Shown piece by piece: positions 54,036 to 63,401 of a DNA stretch of 64,000 nucleotides. The notes beneath the pieces were generated by a model, which was given only the letters and a program-made list of their open reading frames with translations, ran no database searches and was not told the origin of the DNA. Position numbers and translations under genes: made by a program. Each line of letters begins with the position of its first letter. Position 1 is the first letter of the stretch. Source of the DNA: S5-A14a sp022766365 (GTDB lineage: Bacteria; Bacillota; Clostridia; Peptostreptococcales; Anaerovoracaceae); NCBI GenBank assembly GCA_050313295.1, contig JBNPLD010000002.1, one strand, 5' to 3'.

Positions 54036-54959
54036 ATGAAGTTCATAGGATTTGGGAACGCTCACGGACGGAAACAGGTGACAAACTACGATCTGTCAAA
54101 TATTATGGATACAACAGATGAGTGGATAAGAAAAAAGACAGGAATTGAAAGCAGATGGTTTGCCGAAGATGAAACCAATGCAGATATGGCATATTCCGCT
54201 GCCTGCAATGCCCTAGAGGATGCTGACATTAAGGACATGGAAGAAATAGACGGAATAATCGTCTGCACTTTCACACCGGATAGAGCAACTCCTTCGGTAG
54301 CGAACGAAGTTGCAGGTCGCTTAAATCTCAAAGAGGAAATTCTATCCATTGATATCAATGGAGCATGCTCGGGATTTATATATGGTTGTACAGTTGCAGA
54401 AGCTCTGTTAAGAACAGAACGATACAACAAAATAATTGTAGTAGGAAGTGAACGAATTTCTCAGGTCATGCCTTTGTATGACAGAAACACAGATGTGCTA
54501 TTTGGAGATGCAGCCGGGGCTGTAGTGTGTACCGGCTCGAATGACGGATATTTTATATCCAAGAACGGGCTCATAGCAAACAGTGAGGCTTTGTCATGTG
54601 AAAGGTTCGACCCTCAGATAAAGATGCAGGGGCAGGAAGTATATAGATTCGCAGTAAACAAGGTTCCGGAGCTTGTCAGGGGAGTTCTGAAAGAAAGCCG
54701 GTTTGATGGTTCAGAAATCGATTGGTTTGTGTTTCATCAGGCAAATGAGAGAATTATAAAAAGCAGCATGGAGAAGCTGGGAATTCCCATGGAAAAGACG
54801 TTTTTAAATATTCAAAATTTCGGGAATACGTCTGCAGCCAGCATACCGGTAGTTCTTGGTGATATGAGGAAAAAAGGACTCTTGAAAGAAGGAATGAAGG
54901 TGCTTTCTGTCGGATTCGGTGCCGGACTCACATATGGAGTCATGATTTGTAAACTATAA
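54036..54959 (+). CDS. fabH: 3-oxoacyl-ACP synthase III
   Basis: FabH starts each chain by condensing an acyl-CoA primer with malonyl-ACP. The 307-residue thiolase-fold enzyme has the catalytic Cys111 in INGACSGFIYG, the histidine in VFHQANERI and the asparagine in NFGNTSAASIP, the full triad. It is slightly shorter than the usual 310-330 residues. It begins five bases after the accDA stop. Primer choice (acetyl- versus branched-chain CoA) cannot be read from the sequence. Confidence 0.95.
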   Translation: MKFIGFGNAHGRKQVTNYDLSNIMDTTDEWIRKKTGIESRWFAEDETNADMAYSAACNALEDADIKDMEEIDGIIVCTFTPDRATPSVANEVAGRLNLKEEILSIDINGACSGFIYGCTVAEALLRTERYNKIIVVGSERISQVMPLYDRNTDVLFGDAAGAVVCTGSNDGYFISKNGLIANSEALSCERFDPQIKMQGQEVYRFAVNKVPELVRGVLKESRFDGSEIDWFVFHQANERIIKSSMEKLGIPMEKTFLNIQNFGNTSAASIPVVLGDMRKKGLLKEGMKVLSVGFGAGLTYGVMICKL

Positions 54960-54981
54960 GGAGACAAAAGGGAAATACATA

Positions 54982-55902
54982 ATGATAATTAGTGAGATTT
55001 TTGATATAAAATATCCGTTTTTTCAAGGTGGTATGGCACAGGTAGCGACAGGCGCATTTGCAGCCTCGGTGTCAGAAGCAGGAGCTATGGGAATCATCGG
55101 TTCAGGGGCGATGGATGAGCATGCTCTGACAGAGGAGATAAAAAAGGCTAAGGACATCACCGACAAACCTTTCGGGGTAAATCTGATGTTGATGAACCCA
55201 AGAGCGGATAAGATGGCCGAAATTATAGGAGATATGGGAGTTTCTCTGGTTACAACAGGTGCAGGTAACCCGGGGAAATACGTGAAAATGTGGAAAGATG
55301 CGGGAGTGAGAATCTTCCCTGTTGTGTCATCTGTTGCGTTGGCAAAGAGGCTGGAATCTTTAGGTGTGGATGGTCTCATTGCAGAAGGATCCGAAAGTGG
55401 AGGGCATATTGGAGAATTGACCACCATGGTGCTGCTACCTTTGGTGGCTGAGGCTGTGAATATACCTGTCGTAGCTGCCGGAGGTATAGCTACGGGCAAG
55501 CAAGTACTCGCTGCTGAGATTTTGGGAGCGTCGGGAGTCCAGATGGGCACATTGTTCCTCAGCAGCGAGGAGTGTCCTATACACGAAAATTACAAAAAAT
55601 CCATATTGAATGCCAGGGACAGAAGTACGATAGTAACCGGAAGAATATCAGGGGCTCCTGTGAGAGTACTCAAGAATCAAATGGCACAGGAATACCTTAG
55701 GCGAGAGCAGGCAGGCGCCGATATGATGGAACTTGAAAAATATACTCTTGGTGCTCTCAGGAAGGCTGTGAAAGATGGCGATGTGAAACATGGATCTTTG
55801 ATGGCAGGTCAGAGTGTTGCTTTTGTGAATGAGGTCAAACCTGTTAAAGAAATGCTTGTTTCGATAATGAAGGAGTATGAGAAAGCTAAGGAGAAGATAT
55901 GA
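54982..55902 (+). CDS. fabK: Enoyl-ACP reductase II (FabK)
   Basis: FabK is the FMN-dependent enoyl-ACP reductase used instead of FabI in many streptococci and clostridia; enzymes of this class are insensitive to triclosan. The 306-residue TIM-barrel protein begins with IKYPFFQGGMAQVATGAFAA, has EGSESGGHIGE near residue 136 and IPVVAAGGIATGKQVLAAEILGASGVQMGTLFL with the FMN phosphate loop. Its stop overlaps the start of the next flavoprotein gene (ATGA). No fabI is present in the window. Confidence 0.93.
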   Translation: MIISEIFDIKYPFFQGGMAQVATGAFAASVSEAGAMGIIGSGAMDEHALTEEIKKAKDITDKPFGVNLMLMNPRADKMAEIIGDMGVSLVTTGAGNPGKYVKMWKDAGVRIFPVVSSVALAKRLESLGVDGLIAEGSESGGHIGELTTMVLLPLVAEAVNIPVVAAGGIATGKQVLAAEILGASGVQMGTLFLSSEECPIHENYKKSILNARDRSTIVTGRISGAPVRVLKNQMAQEYLRREQAGADMMELEKYTLGALRKAVKDGDVKHGSLMAGQSVAFVNEVKPVKEMLVSIMKEYEKAKEKI

Positions 55903-57005
55903 AAAAATTCCGGGAAGTTAATGAAAATATGGGCAGCCTCGGGAAGAAAATCATTGAAAAATTATCCGCAGGAAATCCCAAATGGAGCAAGTTGGACTAC
56001 CCGATAATTCAAGGCGGAATGGGTGTGGGAATATCCATGGGTAATCTTGCAGGGGCGGTTGCTGCAGAAGGCGGTATGGGAGTGATTTCCACTGCGCTGA
56101 TAGGGTTTCGGGAAAAGAATTTCAAGGAGGATCATATTAAGGCCGATGAAAATGCTTTGAGAAAAGAAATCAGACTTGCAAAGCAGATTGCAGGCGGACA
56201 TGGAATGATAGGTATAAATGCAATGACTGTTACCAAAGATTTTAAGCAATGTGTTCAGGTTGCAGTTGAGGAGGGTGTAGACTGTATTATTTCAGGTGCC
56301 GGACTACCTTTGAGCCTACCTGAATATGCGGGAAAAGATACGAGTGTTCTGCTGGCTCCTATAGTATCCGGTGCCAAGGCTGCAAGGCTTATGATGAGAT
56401 CGTGGGAAAGAAATCACAAAAGACTACCTGATTTTTTTGTCGTAGAGGGCAGAGATGCAGGCGGGCATCTCGGATTTAAACCTGAAGAATTCTCCGATAA
56501 TAATTATTATTCCCTTGAGGCCATAGTCAGAGATGTGGTTGATGTGGCAGGGGATATTCCTGTATTTGCAGCCGGGAGCATTTTTGATACAGATGATATT
56601 AAAAGAGCAATCAGTTGGGGAGCCATGGGAGTGCAGATAGGTACGAGATTCATAGCGACCCATGAGTGTGACGGCCGGGATGGATTTAAAAATGTTCTTT
56701 TAAGGGCTAAGGCAGAGGACCTGCGTATAATCCGGAGCCCTGTTGGATTGCCGGGGAGAGCGATTTTTTCAAAACTCTTGCAAGATGTTAAGGAAGAATG
56801 CAGAAAACCACCTAAGGAATGTATTAATTGCATAACAACATGTAATCCCCAAACTACGCCTTATTGCATAAGCGAAGCCTTAATAGCCGCTTTTTATGGG
56901 GACGAAGAAAACGGGCTGTTTTTTTCAGGTGTAAACGCCGGGAAAATTCACAAAATAGTTTCCGTGAAGGAACTTATGACAGAGCTAAAGGCAGCTTTCG
57001 AATAG
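55899..57005 (+). CDS. FabX-like / nitronate-monooxygenase-family flavoprotein
   Basis: A 368-residue FMN barrel protein related to FabK and nitronate monooxygenases. It starts YPIIQGGMGVGIS near residue 34, has GRDAGGHLGF with His190 in the position of the catalytic histidine of the family, and IPVFAAGSIFDTDDIKRAISWGAMGVQIGTRFI. Unlike FabK it has a carboxy-terminal cysteine cluster (Cys301, 308, 311, 315 and 323) that could bind a [4Fe-4S] cluster, followed by NGLFFSGVNAGKIHKIVSVKELM. From memory, Helicobacter FabX, a dehydrogenase/isomerase that makes cis-unsaturated acyl-ACP, has the same cysteine layout and tail. The gene overlaps fabK by four bases, and no fabM or fabA is nearby. The FabX role is inferred; plain nitronate monooxygenase is the alternative. 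Confidence 0.75.
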   Translation: MKKFREVNENMGSLGKKIIEKLSAGNPKWSKLDYPIIQGGMGVGISMGNLAGAVAAEGGMGVISTALIGFREKNFKEDHIKADENALRKEIRLAKQIAGGHGMIGINAMTVTKDFKQCVQVAVEEGVDCIISGAGLPLSLPEYAGKDTSVLLAPIVSGAKAARLMMRSWERNHKRLPDFFVVEGRDAGGHLGFKPEEFSDNNYYSLEAIVRDVVDVAGDIPVFAAGSIFDTDDIKRAISWGAMGVQIGTRFIATHECDGRDGFKNVLLRAKAEDLRIIRSPVGLPGRAIFSKLLQDVKEECRKPPKECINCITTCNPQTTPYCISEALIAAFYGDEENGLFFSGVNAGKIHKIVSVKELMTELKAAFE

Positions 57006-57097
57006 GGAATTTATGAATGAGTTGAAGTGCACCTTGCTATATCATGGATTCTTACGTATGTAACTAACTCCTACTCTAACAGAAAGGAATTGAATAA

Positions 57098-58033
57098 ATG
57101 AAACTTGCATTTTTATTCCCGGGTCAGGGAAGCCAGAAGGTAGGTATGGGTAAGGATTTCTATCAAGACGATAGATTCCCGAAATTTAAAAAAGTAATGG
57201 ACATTTTAAGTGATGAGCAAAAAAACATCGCTTTTGAGGGTCCTGATGAAAGCCTTTCAAGGACATATAATACGCAGCCGACAATGCTTGCAGTGAGTCT
57301 TGGAATTTACAAAGAGTTGGAAGACAGAGGAATAACTCCCAATTATGCTGCCGGACTTAGTCTTGGGGAATACACTGCCCTGGCAGCAGCAGGAGTGTTT
57401 TGTGAACCTGAAGAAGCAATAGAGTTGGTGAAATATCGTGCCATAGAGATGGAAAAGGCCTCAGGAGATGTAGATTCTGCAATGATAGCAATTTTGGGAA
57501 TGGATATAAGTGAGGTTGAGAAATTATGTAAAGAATGCTCCACGACAAAATGCTTTGCTGAAGTGGCAAATCTCAACTGTCCGGGGCAAGTGGTAGTTTC
57601 CGGCGAAAGGAACGCAGTTGAAAGGGTCGGGAAAACGGCCAAAGAAAAAGGGGCACTTAGGATAATTCCTCTAAAGGTTTCCGGTCCCTTCCACACTTCA
57701 TATATGAAGCCTGCCGGGGCAGCCATTAGAAATAAAATCAGTCATATGAGTATTGGCACCGCCAAGTTTGAGGTTTTTTCCAATGTCACAGGTAATATAT
57801 ACAGGGAAAATGAGGATTTGGGAGATATGTTGAAGAGGCAGGTTTCCGGCAGAGTGCTTATGGAAGCTTCCCTCAGGAGAATGATTGCTTTTGGAGTTGA
57901 TTGTTTTGTGGAAATTGGTCCGGGAAAAACCCTGGCAGGATTTAAAAATAAAATCGACAGAACCGTTCAAATTATTGGGATTTCCAATGTTAAGGAGTTT
58001 GAAAATGCTCTTGACATATTGAAAGGGAGATAG
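57098..58033 (+). CDS. fabD: Malonyl-CoA:ACP transacylase
   Basis: FabD moves malonyl from CoA to ACP. The 311-residue protein has the oxyanion motif FPGQGSQ at the start, the catalytic Ser88 in AGLSLGEYTAL, the partner histidine in SGPFHTSYM near residue 200 and the closing EIGPGKTLAGF. The GAAAGG site precedes the start after a 92-base gap from the FabX-like gene, the largest spacing inside the operon. fabG follows 83 bases later. Confidence 0.95.
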   Translation: MKLAFLFPGQGSQKVGMGKDFYQDDRFPKFKKVMDILSDEQKNIAFEGPDESLSRTYNTQPTMLAVSLGIYKELEDRGITPNYAAGLSLGEYTALAAAGVFCEPEEAIELVKYRAIEMEKASGDVDSAMIAILGMDISEVEKLCKECSTTKCFAEVANLNCPGQVVVSGERNAVERVGKTAKEKGALRIIPLKVSGPFHTSYMKPAGAAIRNKISHMSIGTAKFEVFSNVTGNIYRENEDLGDMLKRQVSGRVLMEASLRRMIAFGVDCFVEIGPGKTLAGFKNKIDRTVQIIGISNVKEFENALDILKGR

Positions 58034-58116
58034 ATATTTATGTGTGCAGATAGTTAAGATTATAAACTATTAGGAGGAGTGAGATCTTACTAAGTTTGAA
58101 GCTTTAAGGAGATAGA

Positions 58117-58875
58117 ATGGACAAAAAAACAGCTATTATTACAGGTGGCAGCAGGGGTATCGGGAGAGCTATCTCTGTTGAACTTGCAAAGTCAGGAATG
58201 AATATTGTAATCAATTATGCAAGCAATGAATATGCTGCAAAGAAAACTATGGAGGAATGTCTAAGAGAGGCTGAGCTTTCCGGGCATGAAGGCATCAAAA
58301 TAATCACGGTAAAGGGAGATATCTCGGATTCTTCAGACTGTGAGGTTATATGTAATGTTGCGATAGACGAATTTGGAAGGATAGATGTACTTGTGAATAA
58401 TGCGGGTATAACACGGGACTCGCTGGCAATGAGAATGAGCGATGAGGATTTTGACGCTGTCATAAAGACTAATCTATACGGACCATTCTTCATGATGAGA
58501 CAGGTGGCTAAACCTATGATGAAACAGAAGTTTGGCAGAATAGTCAACATTTCTTCGGTAACAGGATTGATAGGGAATGCAGGACAAATAAATTACGCTG
58601 CAGCTAAGGCAGGTCTCATAGGCATGACAAAATCCTTAGCGAGAGAGATGGCCACAAGGGGTATAACTGTGAACGCAGTGGCGCCGGGATTTATTGATAC
58701 TGATATGACTGCAGCACTTTCTGAAGATGTGGAAAATTCTATGGAGGACATGATTCCCGTAAAGAGAATAGGCAGTCCGCGTGATATTGCCTCTGCCGTC
58801 AGATTTCTTGTTTCAGATGGTGCAGGATACATAACAGGAGAAGTTTTGAGAATAGATGGCGGAGTTGCAATTTAG
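58117..58875 (+). CDS. fabG: 3-oxoacyl-ACP reductase
   Basis: FabG reduces 3-oxoacyl-ACP with NADPH. The 252-residue short-chain dehydrogenase has the Rossmann TGGSRGIGRAI motif near residue 8, NNAGITRDSL, and the catalytic Ser-Tyr-Lys set in NISSVTG and INYAAAKAG near residues 148-165. AAGGAG is the ribosome binding site. Length and motifs are ordinary, with a slightly longer loop near residues 45-60. Confidence 0.95.
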   Translation: MDKKTAIITGGSRGIGRAISVELAKSGMNIVINYASNEYAAKKTMEECLREAELSGHEGIKIITVKGDISDSSDCEVICNVAIDEFGRIDVLVNNAGITRDSLAMRMSDEDFDAVIKTNLYGPFFMMRQVAKPMMKQKFGRIVNISSVTGLIGNAGQINYAAAKAGLIGMTKSLAREMATRGITVNAVAPGFIDTDMTAALSEDVENSMEDMIPVKRIGSPRDIASAVRFLVSDGAGYITGEVLRIDGGVAI

Positions 58876-58957
58876 CCTCAATGCTTAGTTCTGAAATTAG
58901 TTTTGAAGCCGCAATTTAACTTTAGAATAAGTTTTGCAGTTTGCAGTTTAAGGAGGA

Positions 58958-60196
58958 ATGATGAGACGTGTCGTTATAACAGGTATGGGTGCGGTATCTC
59001 CCATAGGAATCGGTGTTGAGAATATGTGGGAAGGGGCCAGATCGGGAAGACTGGGTATTTCCATGATAGAAAGTTTTGATACCTCGAATTTTAAGGTGAA
59101 AGTCGCCGGAGAGGTGAAAAATTTCGACCCGACAGAAGTTATGGACAAAATGGAAGCAAGGCGTACAGCAAGGTTTACCCAGTTTGGGCTGTATGCTGCT
59201 GTCGAAGCATTTAAACAGAGCGGCCTTTTCATGGAGAAAGAAGATCCGATAAGATTCGGAGTTAATGTTGCTAGTGGAATCGGAGGGTTGCCGACGATAG
59301 AAAGGGAGCATTCTAAAGGCGAGAAGAATGGCTTCGACAGAGTTTCTCCGCTATTTGTTCCATCAAGCATAACTAATATGGCGGCAGGTCTCATAGCAAT
59401 CAGGCTTGGATTTAAAGGAAGCTGTACATGTGTGGTTACTGCCTGTGCTTCCGGAACGGATGCTATAGGCGGTGCTTTTCGTCAGATAAGGGACGGTTAT
59501 GCTGATGTTATGGCTTGTGGCGGTGCGGAAAGTTGTATTTCTCCACTTGGAATAGGCGGATTTACGTCTATGAGGGCATTGTCAGATTCAAATGATCCTG
59601 TCAGGGCATCGATACCTTTTGATAGGGAAAGAACGGGGTTTGTCATGGGAGAAGGAGCCGGGATTCTGATACTTGAAGAGTACGAGCATGCCGTGAACCG
59701 AGGAGCTGAAATCTTAGGAGAAATCAAAGGCTATGGAGCCTCATGTGATGCTCATCATATGACAGCACCTCTTGAGGACGGAAGCGGTGCGGCAAATGCT
59801 ATGATGCTTGCTATGAAAGATGCCGGAATTAATCCTTCACAAGTAGGATATGTAAATGCTCACGGTACCGGAACGCCTTTAAACGATAGGGGAGAAACGA
59901 AAGCACTTAAACTTGCATTTGGAGATTATTCTAAGGATTTGATTATTTCATCAACTAAATCCATGACCGGGCATCTCCTGGGGGCCAGCGGAGCCGTAGA
60001 GAGCATATTGACTGTTAAAGCTCTCGAAAATTGCTTTGTGCCTCCTACAATCGGATACAAAATATTCGACGAGGATTGTGATCTGGATATTTGTCCAAAT
60101 GTCGGGAAAAGCATTGCTAAGTGCGAATATGCTATGTCTAATTCTCTTGGGTTTGGCGGACACAACTCTTCTCTCATATTCGCAAAAATAAATTAA
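58958..60196 (+). CDS. fabF: 3-oxoacyl-ACP synthase II
   Basis: FabF condenses acyl-ACP with malonyl-ACP during elongation. The 412-residue enzyme has the nucleophile Cys163 in TACASGTDAIGG, the first histidine in NAHGTGTPLND near residue 303, and the second in STKSMTGHLLGASGA near 339, the Cys-His-His triad of the class. AAGGAGG precedes ATG 58958. No fabB is present in the window, consistent with a non-FabA/FabB route to unsaturated fatty acids. Confidence 0.96.
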   Translation: MMRRVVITGMGAVSPIGIGVENMWEGARSGRLGISMIESFDTSNFKVKVAGEVKNFDPTEVMDKMEARRTARFTQFGLYAAVEAFKQSGLFMEKEDPIRFGVNVASGIGGLPTIEREHSKGEKNGFDRVSPLFVPSSITNMAAGLIAIRLGFKGSCTCVVTACASGTDAIGGAFRQIRDGYADVMACGGAESCISPLGIGGFTSMRALSDSNDPVRASIPFDRERTGFVMGEGAGILILEEYEHAVNRGAEILGEIKGYGASCDAHHMTAPLEDGSGAANAMMLAMKDAGINPSQVGYVNAHGTGTPLNDRGETKALKLAFGDYSKDLIISSTKSMTGHLLGASGAVESILTVKALENCFVPPTIGYKIFDEDCDLDICPNVGKSIAKCEYAMSNSLGFGGHNSSLIFAKIN

Positions 60197-60253
60197 AGTT
60201 TTCAAATCTGTGGGAAATCTCAGGTAAATTGGTATATAATAAGGAGTAGTTTC

Positions 60254-60679
60254 ATGAAACTTGATATAGAAGATATTAAGGCAATTCTTCCCCATAGATA
60301 TCCATTTCTCATGGTGGATAGGATTTTGGATATGGAGCCGGGAAAGTTTGCCAGAGGGATTAAGTGTGTCTCGGCAAATGAGATGCAATTTATCGGGCAT
60401 TTTCCGAAGCAAGCTATAATGCCCGGAGTACTTATCTTAGAGGCACTCGCACAGGCAGGAGCATGTGCAATTTTGAGCTTAGAGGAAAACCGCGGAAGAA
60501 TAGCCGTCTTTGGTGGCGTTAAGAATTGCAGATTCAGAGGTGTAGTTGTTCCGGGAGATGTTTTGGAGCTGTTCTGTGAAATTACAGGACAAAGGGGAGC
60601 TGTGGGCTTTGGACATGCCGTCGCAAAGGTGAATGATAGAATTGTCTGCGAGGGAGATCTTTCCTTTAGCGTTACATAG
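60254..60679 (+). CDS. fabZ: 3-hydroxyacyl-ACP dehydratase
   Basis: FabZ removes water from 3-hydroxyacyl-ACP. The 141-residue hotdog-fold protein has LPHRYPFLMVDR near residue 12 and the active-site GHFPKQAIMPGVLILEALAQAG with His49 and Glu63. AAGGAG at the right distance fixes the start. It is the last enzyme gene of the operon and is followed, after 134 bases, by the MarR regulator gene. Confidence 0.95.
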   Translation: MKLDIEDIKAILPHRYPFLMVDRILDMEPGKFARGIKCVSANEMQFIGHFPKQAIMPGVLILEALAQAGACAILSLEENRGRIAVFGGVKNCRFRGVVVPGDVLELFCEITGQRGAVGFGHAVAKVNDRIVCEGDLSFSVT

Positions 60680-60813
60680 TTATTACTTTATTACAGAATT
60701 TTGGTTTCCGGAGAGTCATTGAGAATTTTGCTTTTTAAAGTTATGCTGAGGAGCGGAAGACAAAATAATTTTGGAAATACTGAGATCTGTTAATATTTCG
60801 ACAGGGTTAAAAG

Positions 60814-61308
60814 ATGCTTAAAGAAAATTTTTCTAGAGTGTATGACAAGTTTAAACTTCTGCTTTATAGTAGAGCTTTCAGAAGTTTGGGTGATGGTAAG
60901 AATGATGACCTTACGTCCTTTGAAGTTTTGTGTATGGAAATCATAGGTGCTCTTAAGGAGCCCACTATCAATGAGTTTGCCGAAGCGGCACAGCTGTCAC
61001 CTCCTAATGCTACTTATAGGATAGGGCAGCTCATTAAGAAGGGATACATAAAGAAAATTCAAAGCCGGTACGATAAGAGAGAGTATTATTTGGTGACTAC
61101 GGACAAGTATGCGAACTTATATGGGGTTGTCTACGACTACATTGATATTGTTATCAGCAGAATTGAAAAGAGGTTTCCCAAAGATAAGATTGAGGTTTTC
61201 TCAGAGATCCTCGGGGCAGTTGCAGATGAGATGACTCCCGAAGCTGAATCTTTTGTTGACGTTGCCTATAACAACGGAAATTTAAAAATTTCCAAGTCGG
61301 GATCTTAA
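60814..61308 (+). CDS. MarR-family regulator, probably FabT-like
   Basis: A 164-residue winged helix-turn-helix protein of the MarR family. The wHTH lies at about residues 40-100 with PTINEFAEAAQLSPPNATYRIGQLIKKGYI and the wing SRYDKREYYLVTT; flanking helices would form the dimer interface. In streptococci the MarR protein FabT, bound to acyl-ACP, represses the fab operon; the position of this gene at the operon end supports the same role. It has a weak ribosome binding site. The palindrome at 49959 is a candidate target. The control role is inferred, not shown. Confidence 0.8.
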   Translation: MLKENFSRVYDKFKLLLYSRAFRSLGDGKNDDLTSFEVLCMEIIGALKEPTINEFAEAAQLSPPNATYRIGQLIKKGYIKKIQSRYDKREYYLVTTDKYANLYGVVYDYIDIVISRIEKRFPKDKIEVFSEILGAVADEMTPEAESFVDVAYNNGNLKISKSGS

Positions 61309-61731
61309 ACGGGGATTAAGTTCTACGTGATTTAAGTTAATTTCTATTGACATAATAGAATTGAGCCTTTGAAGATGACTTTTCTGCCCGGACTTAGACA
61401 TAACAGTGATTTGAGGGATTTGTTTCTCCTGAAGTATAGTCAGAAGATAAAAGGAATAAAAACGATGTAGGCTTGAGATTATATGGTGTAGTGTAAGTAC
61501 CGTGCAGGGACTCCATTTGATTACATGTGGTGATGTAAAATTAGAGGCTATAATTGTCAATATGCTTTTGTGTCATCGCCACGGGCGAAGTTCTCATATT
61601 TACCATTATCCACTAGATCATTCACTTTCGTATTGCCATGCGTAGGATAGTTTTCAAAAGAGTGAAGCTGAGCACATGGGAATCATCTGAGTCACCTGCG
61701 ATGAGGCGGGTAACGAAAATATGAATGCTGA
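61309..61731. other. 423-base gap between the MarR and TetR genes
   Basis: Convergent 3' ends meet here. I see a TTCTATT-N5-AATAGAA inverted repeat near 61344-61362 and a small TCGCC-ACG-GGCGA hairpin near 61576, but no T-run terminator and no convincing gene. Confidence 0.45.
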
Positions 61732-62319
61732 TCAGCAGCATTTATAGCTGCTCAGAAAATTCGTCATTATCCCTAGGCTGTACTGAGCAAGAGAATAGTT
61801 GCCGTTACAAAGACACCAGTCATACATCAGGCCTCGCTCCATGATAGCGTAGGCCTTTATTATTTCGTTAACGGAGACATCATCTCTAAGATCACCACGT
61901 TCCTGCCCTGCCAGAATAATTTTTCTTAGCAGTTTGTAGTATGTTCTGTCTTGATCAAGAAGATGACGATTGCCCCTGGTGACGAGCTGTGATGAAAAAA
62001 GTCTGGAAAGCAAATCCACCGTAATCTCATTTTCTATCATAAAGAACAGTTTCTGATTAAGGTACAACAAAATACCCACGGTGTCAAGGTTTTCGGGCAG
62101 CTCCTCTGAAATCTCCTCATATTTTTCATCAAATAGATAAGAAAGGGAACTCAGTAAAGCGTCTTTTCCGCTGAAGTAGTGATAAAAGGAGCCTTTTGAG
62201 GTTTCCGATTCCTCCACAATATCATCAACAGTCGTGTCATCGTAACCATGTTCATAAAAAAGTTTCCATGCAGCTGAGATTATCTTTCCTTTTGTATTTC
62301 TTTTTTTCTTTTTTGCCAT
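61732..62319 (-). CDS. TetR/AcrR-family transcriptional regulator
   Basis: A 195-residue regulator with a basic amino-terminal arm (MAKKKKRNTKGK) and a TetR helix-turn-helix at about residues 12-58 (AWKLFYEHGYDDTTVDDIVEESETSKGSFYHYFSGKDALL). The rest is a helical ligand-binding domain with no recognisable specificity. A GAGGT ribosome binding site precedes the start. Two direct repeats (TCGCAAC and TTCGCAA) just upstream may be part of its own operator. It is divergent from the XRE gene, but with 200 bases between, and no efflux pump is adjacent. Confidence 0.87.
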   Translation of the reverse strand: MAKKKKRNTKGKIISAAWKLFYEHGYDDTTVDDIVEESETSKGSFYHYFSGKDALLSSLSYLFDEKYEEISEELPENLDTVGILLYLNQKLFFMIENEITVDLLSRLFSSQLVTRGNRHLLDQDRTYYKLLRKIILAGQERGDLRDDVSVNEIIKAYAIMERGLMYDWCLCNGNYSLAQYSLGIMTNFLSSYKCC

Positions 62320-62522
62320 TTTTTACCTCATTCCGATATAATCAATCGCAACCATTCGCAATTATTTTAGCATAAATGACAGGTGAGAGCAAAAACCAAA
62401 GGTTTATAATAATTGAACGGAGGAATAATTTCTATAAATCGTGATAGGTGTTAGTTTGCATTGCTTGTGGCAACGGCAGTCTTGAGATTTAATAATTGTG
62501 TCAGAACAAGGGAGGTACGAAT

Positions 62523-63038
62523 ATGTTAAATGAAACCATCAGAAATTTAAGAAAAGCCAAAGGAATGTCACAAGAAGAATTAGCAGTTAAATTAAACGTA
62601 GTCAGACAAACAATATCGAAATGGGAAAAGGGTTTGTCGGTCCCGGATTCATCGATGCTTATATCATTAGCAGAGGAGCTGGATACATCCGTTAACGTAT
62701 TGTTGGGAGAAACCATCAGGAAGGATTATGGAGGGGAAGTGAACCTAGGGGATATCGCTGAGAAATTAGAGGATATTAATTATAGGTTTGCCAAGGGACA
62801 TGCGAGAAAAATTCGCATAATTCGCTATACGCTGATGTTCATATGTGGAATTACTGCGGTGATATTTGTAGTATTGTTATATATGAATAGTGAATATTTG
62901 ACATGGGATTACAAGAATCCGGAACTGGCTGTTGCGGGCACCATATTTCATGGATTTGAATTTATCTTTGTCAGATTGGTACCATTTATTATTATAGGCT
63001 CTGCAATCGGCATTATATTCACATATAAAAGGAAATAA
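62523..63038 (+). CDS. XRE-family regulator with two membrane segments
   Basis: A 171-residue protein with an amino-terminal Cro/C1-type helix-turn-helix (residues about 5-60, MSQEELAVKLNVVRQTISKWEKG) fused to a carboxy-terminal part with two hydrophobic helices (about 98-120 and 140-165) and a basic end KRK. Membrane-tethered XRE regulators of this plan are common in Firmicutes and may sense envelope signals, but the target is unknown. ATG 62523 follows GGGAGGT; the frame is open a little further upstream without a site. Confidence 0.82.
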   Translation: MLNETIRNLRKAKGMSQEELAVKLNVVRQTISKWEKGLSVPDSSMLISLAEELDTSVNVLLGETIRKDYGGEVNLGDIAEKLEDINYRFAKGHARKIRIIRYTLMFICGITAVIFVVLLYMNSEYLTWDYKNPELAVAGTIFHGFEFIFVRLVPFIIIGSAIGIIFTYKRK

Positions 63039-63401
63039 ACAACAGTTGCTATCAAGACCTTTGATGTGCCGAACTTATGAAGATATGTTTTTTAATAAAA
63101 TACCGAATAATTTCGACGAATATCTAAATAACCTATATGAAACAGAGCCACTCACATCAGGCAATGTTTAAGGTTGCTCCTGTATCGCAGGAATGAGAAA
63201 ATTCCGGGCAAATCAGTGCTCCCGCCGGATAAATGCTATAATGAATATATTCATTAAATATATTAAACTTAAAATTTCCTTTTTGCGTTGAAAATAGTGT
63301 ATAATATGCATGTAAACAAATTGAAAGATATTTTAATTCAAACTCCTGTAAATGTGAATGTACAGGTAGAGGTGTAAAGAAATATACTTAGGGGATAACA
63401 T
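63039..63401 (+). other. 363-base gap upstream of the decarboxylase gene
   Basis: Contains an extended -10 promoter with a palindrome (63234-63255), a second TATAAT near 63299-63304 and a CCTGTA/TACAGG hairpin at 63345-63366. A 35-codon frame at 63064-63171 is not supported by a ribosome binding site. Confidence 0.45.
63234..63255 (+). promoter_or_regulatory. Extended -10 promoter with overlapping palindrome
   Basis: TGCTATAAT (63234-63242) is a perfect extended -10. It overlaps the 16-base perfect palindrome AATGAATATATTCATT (63240-63255), a candidate operator at the transcription start. No -35 match is seen. Confidence 0.45.

Noticed and set aside
63064..63171. 35-codon open frame upstream of the decarboxylase gene
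   Set aside because: No ribosome binding site and no hydrophobic or conserved pattern; likely chance.
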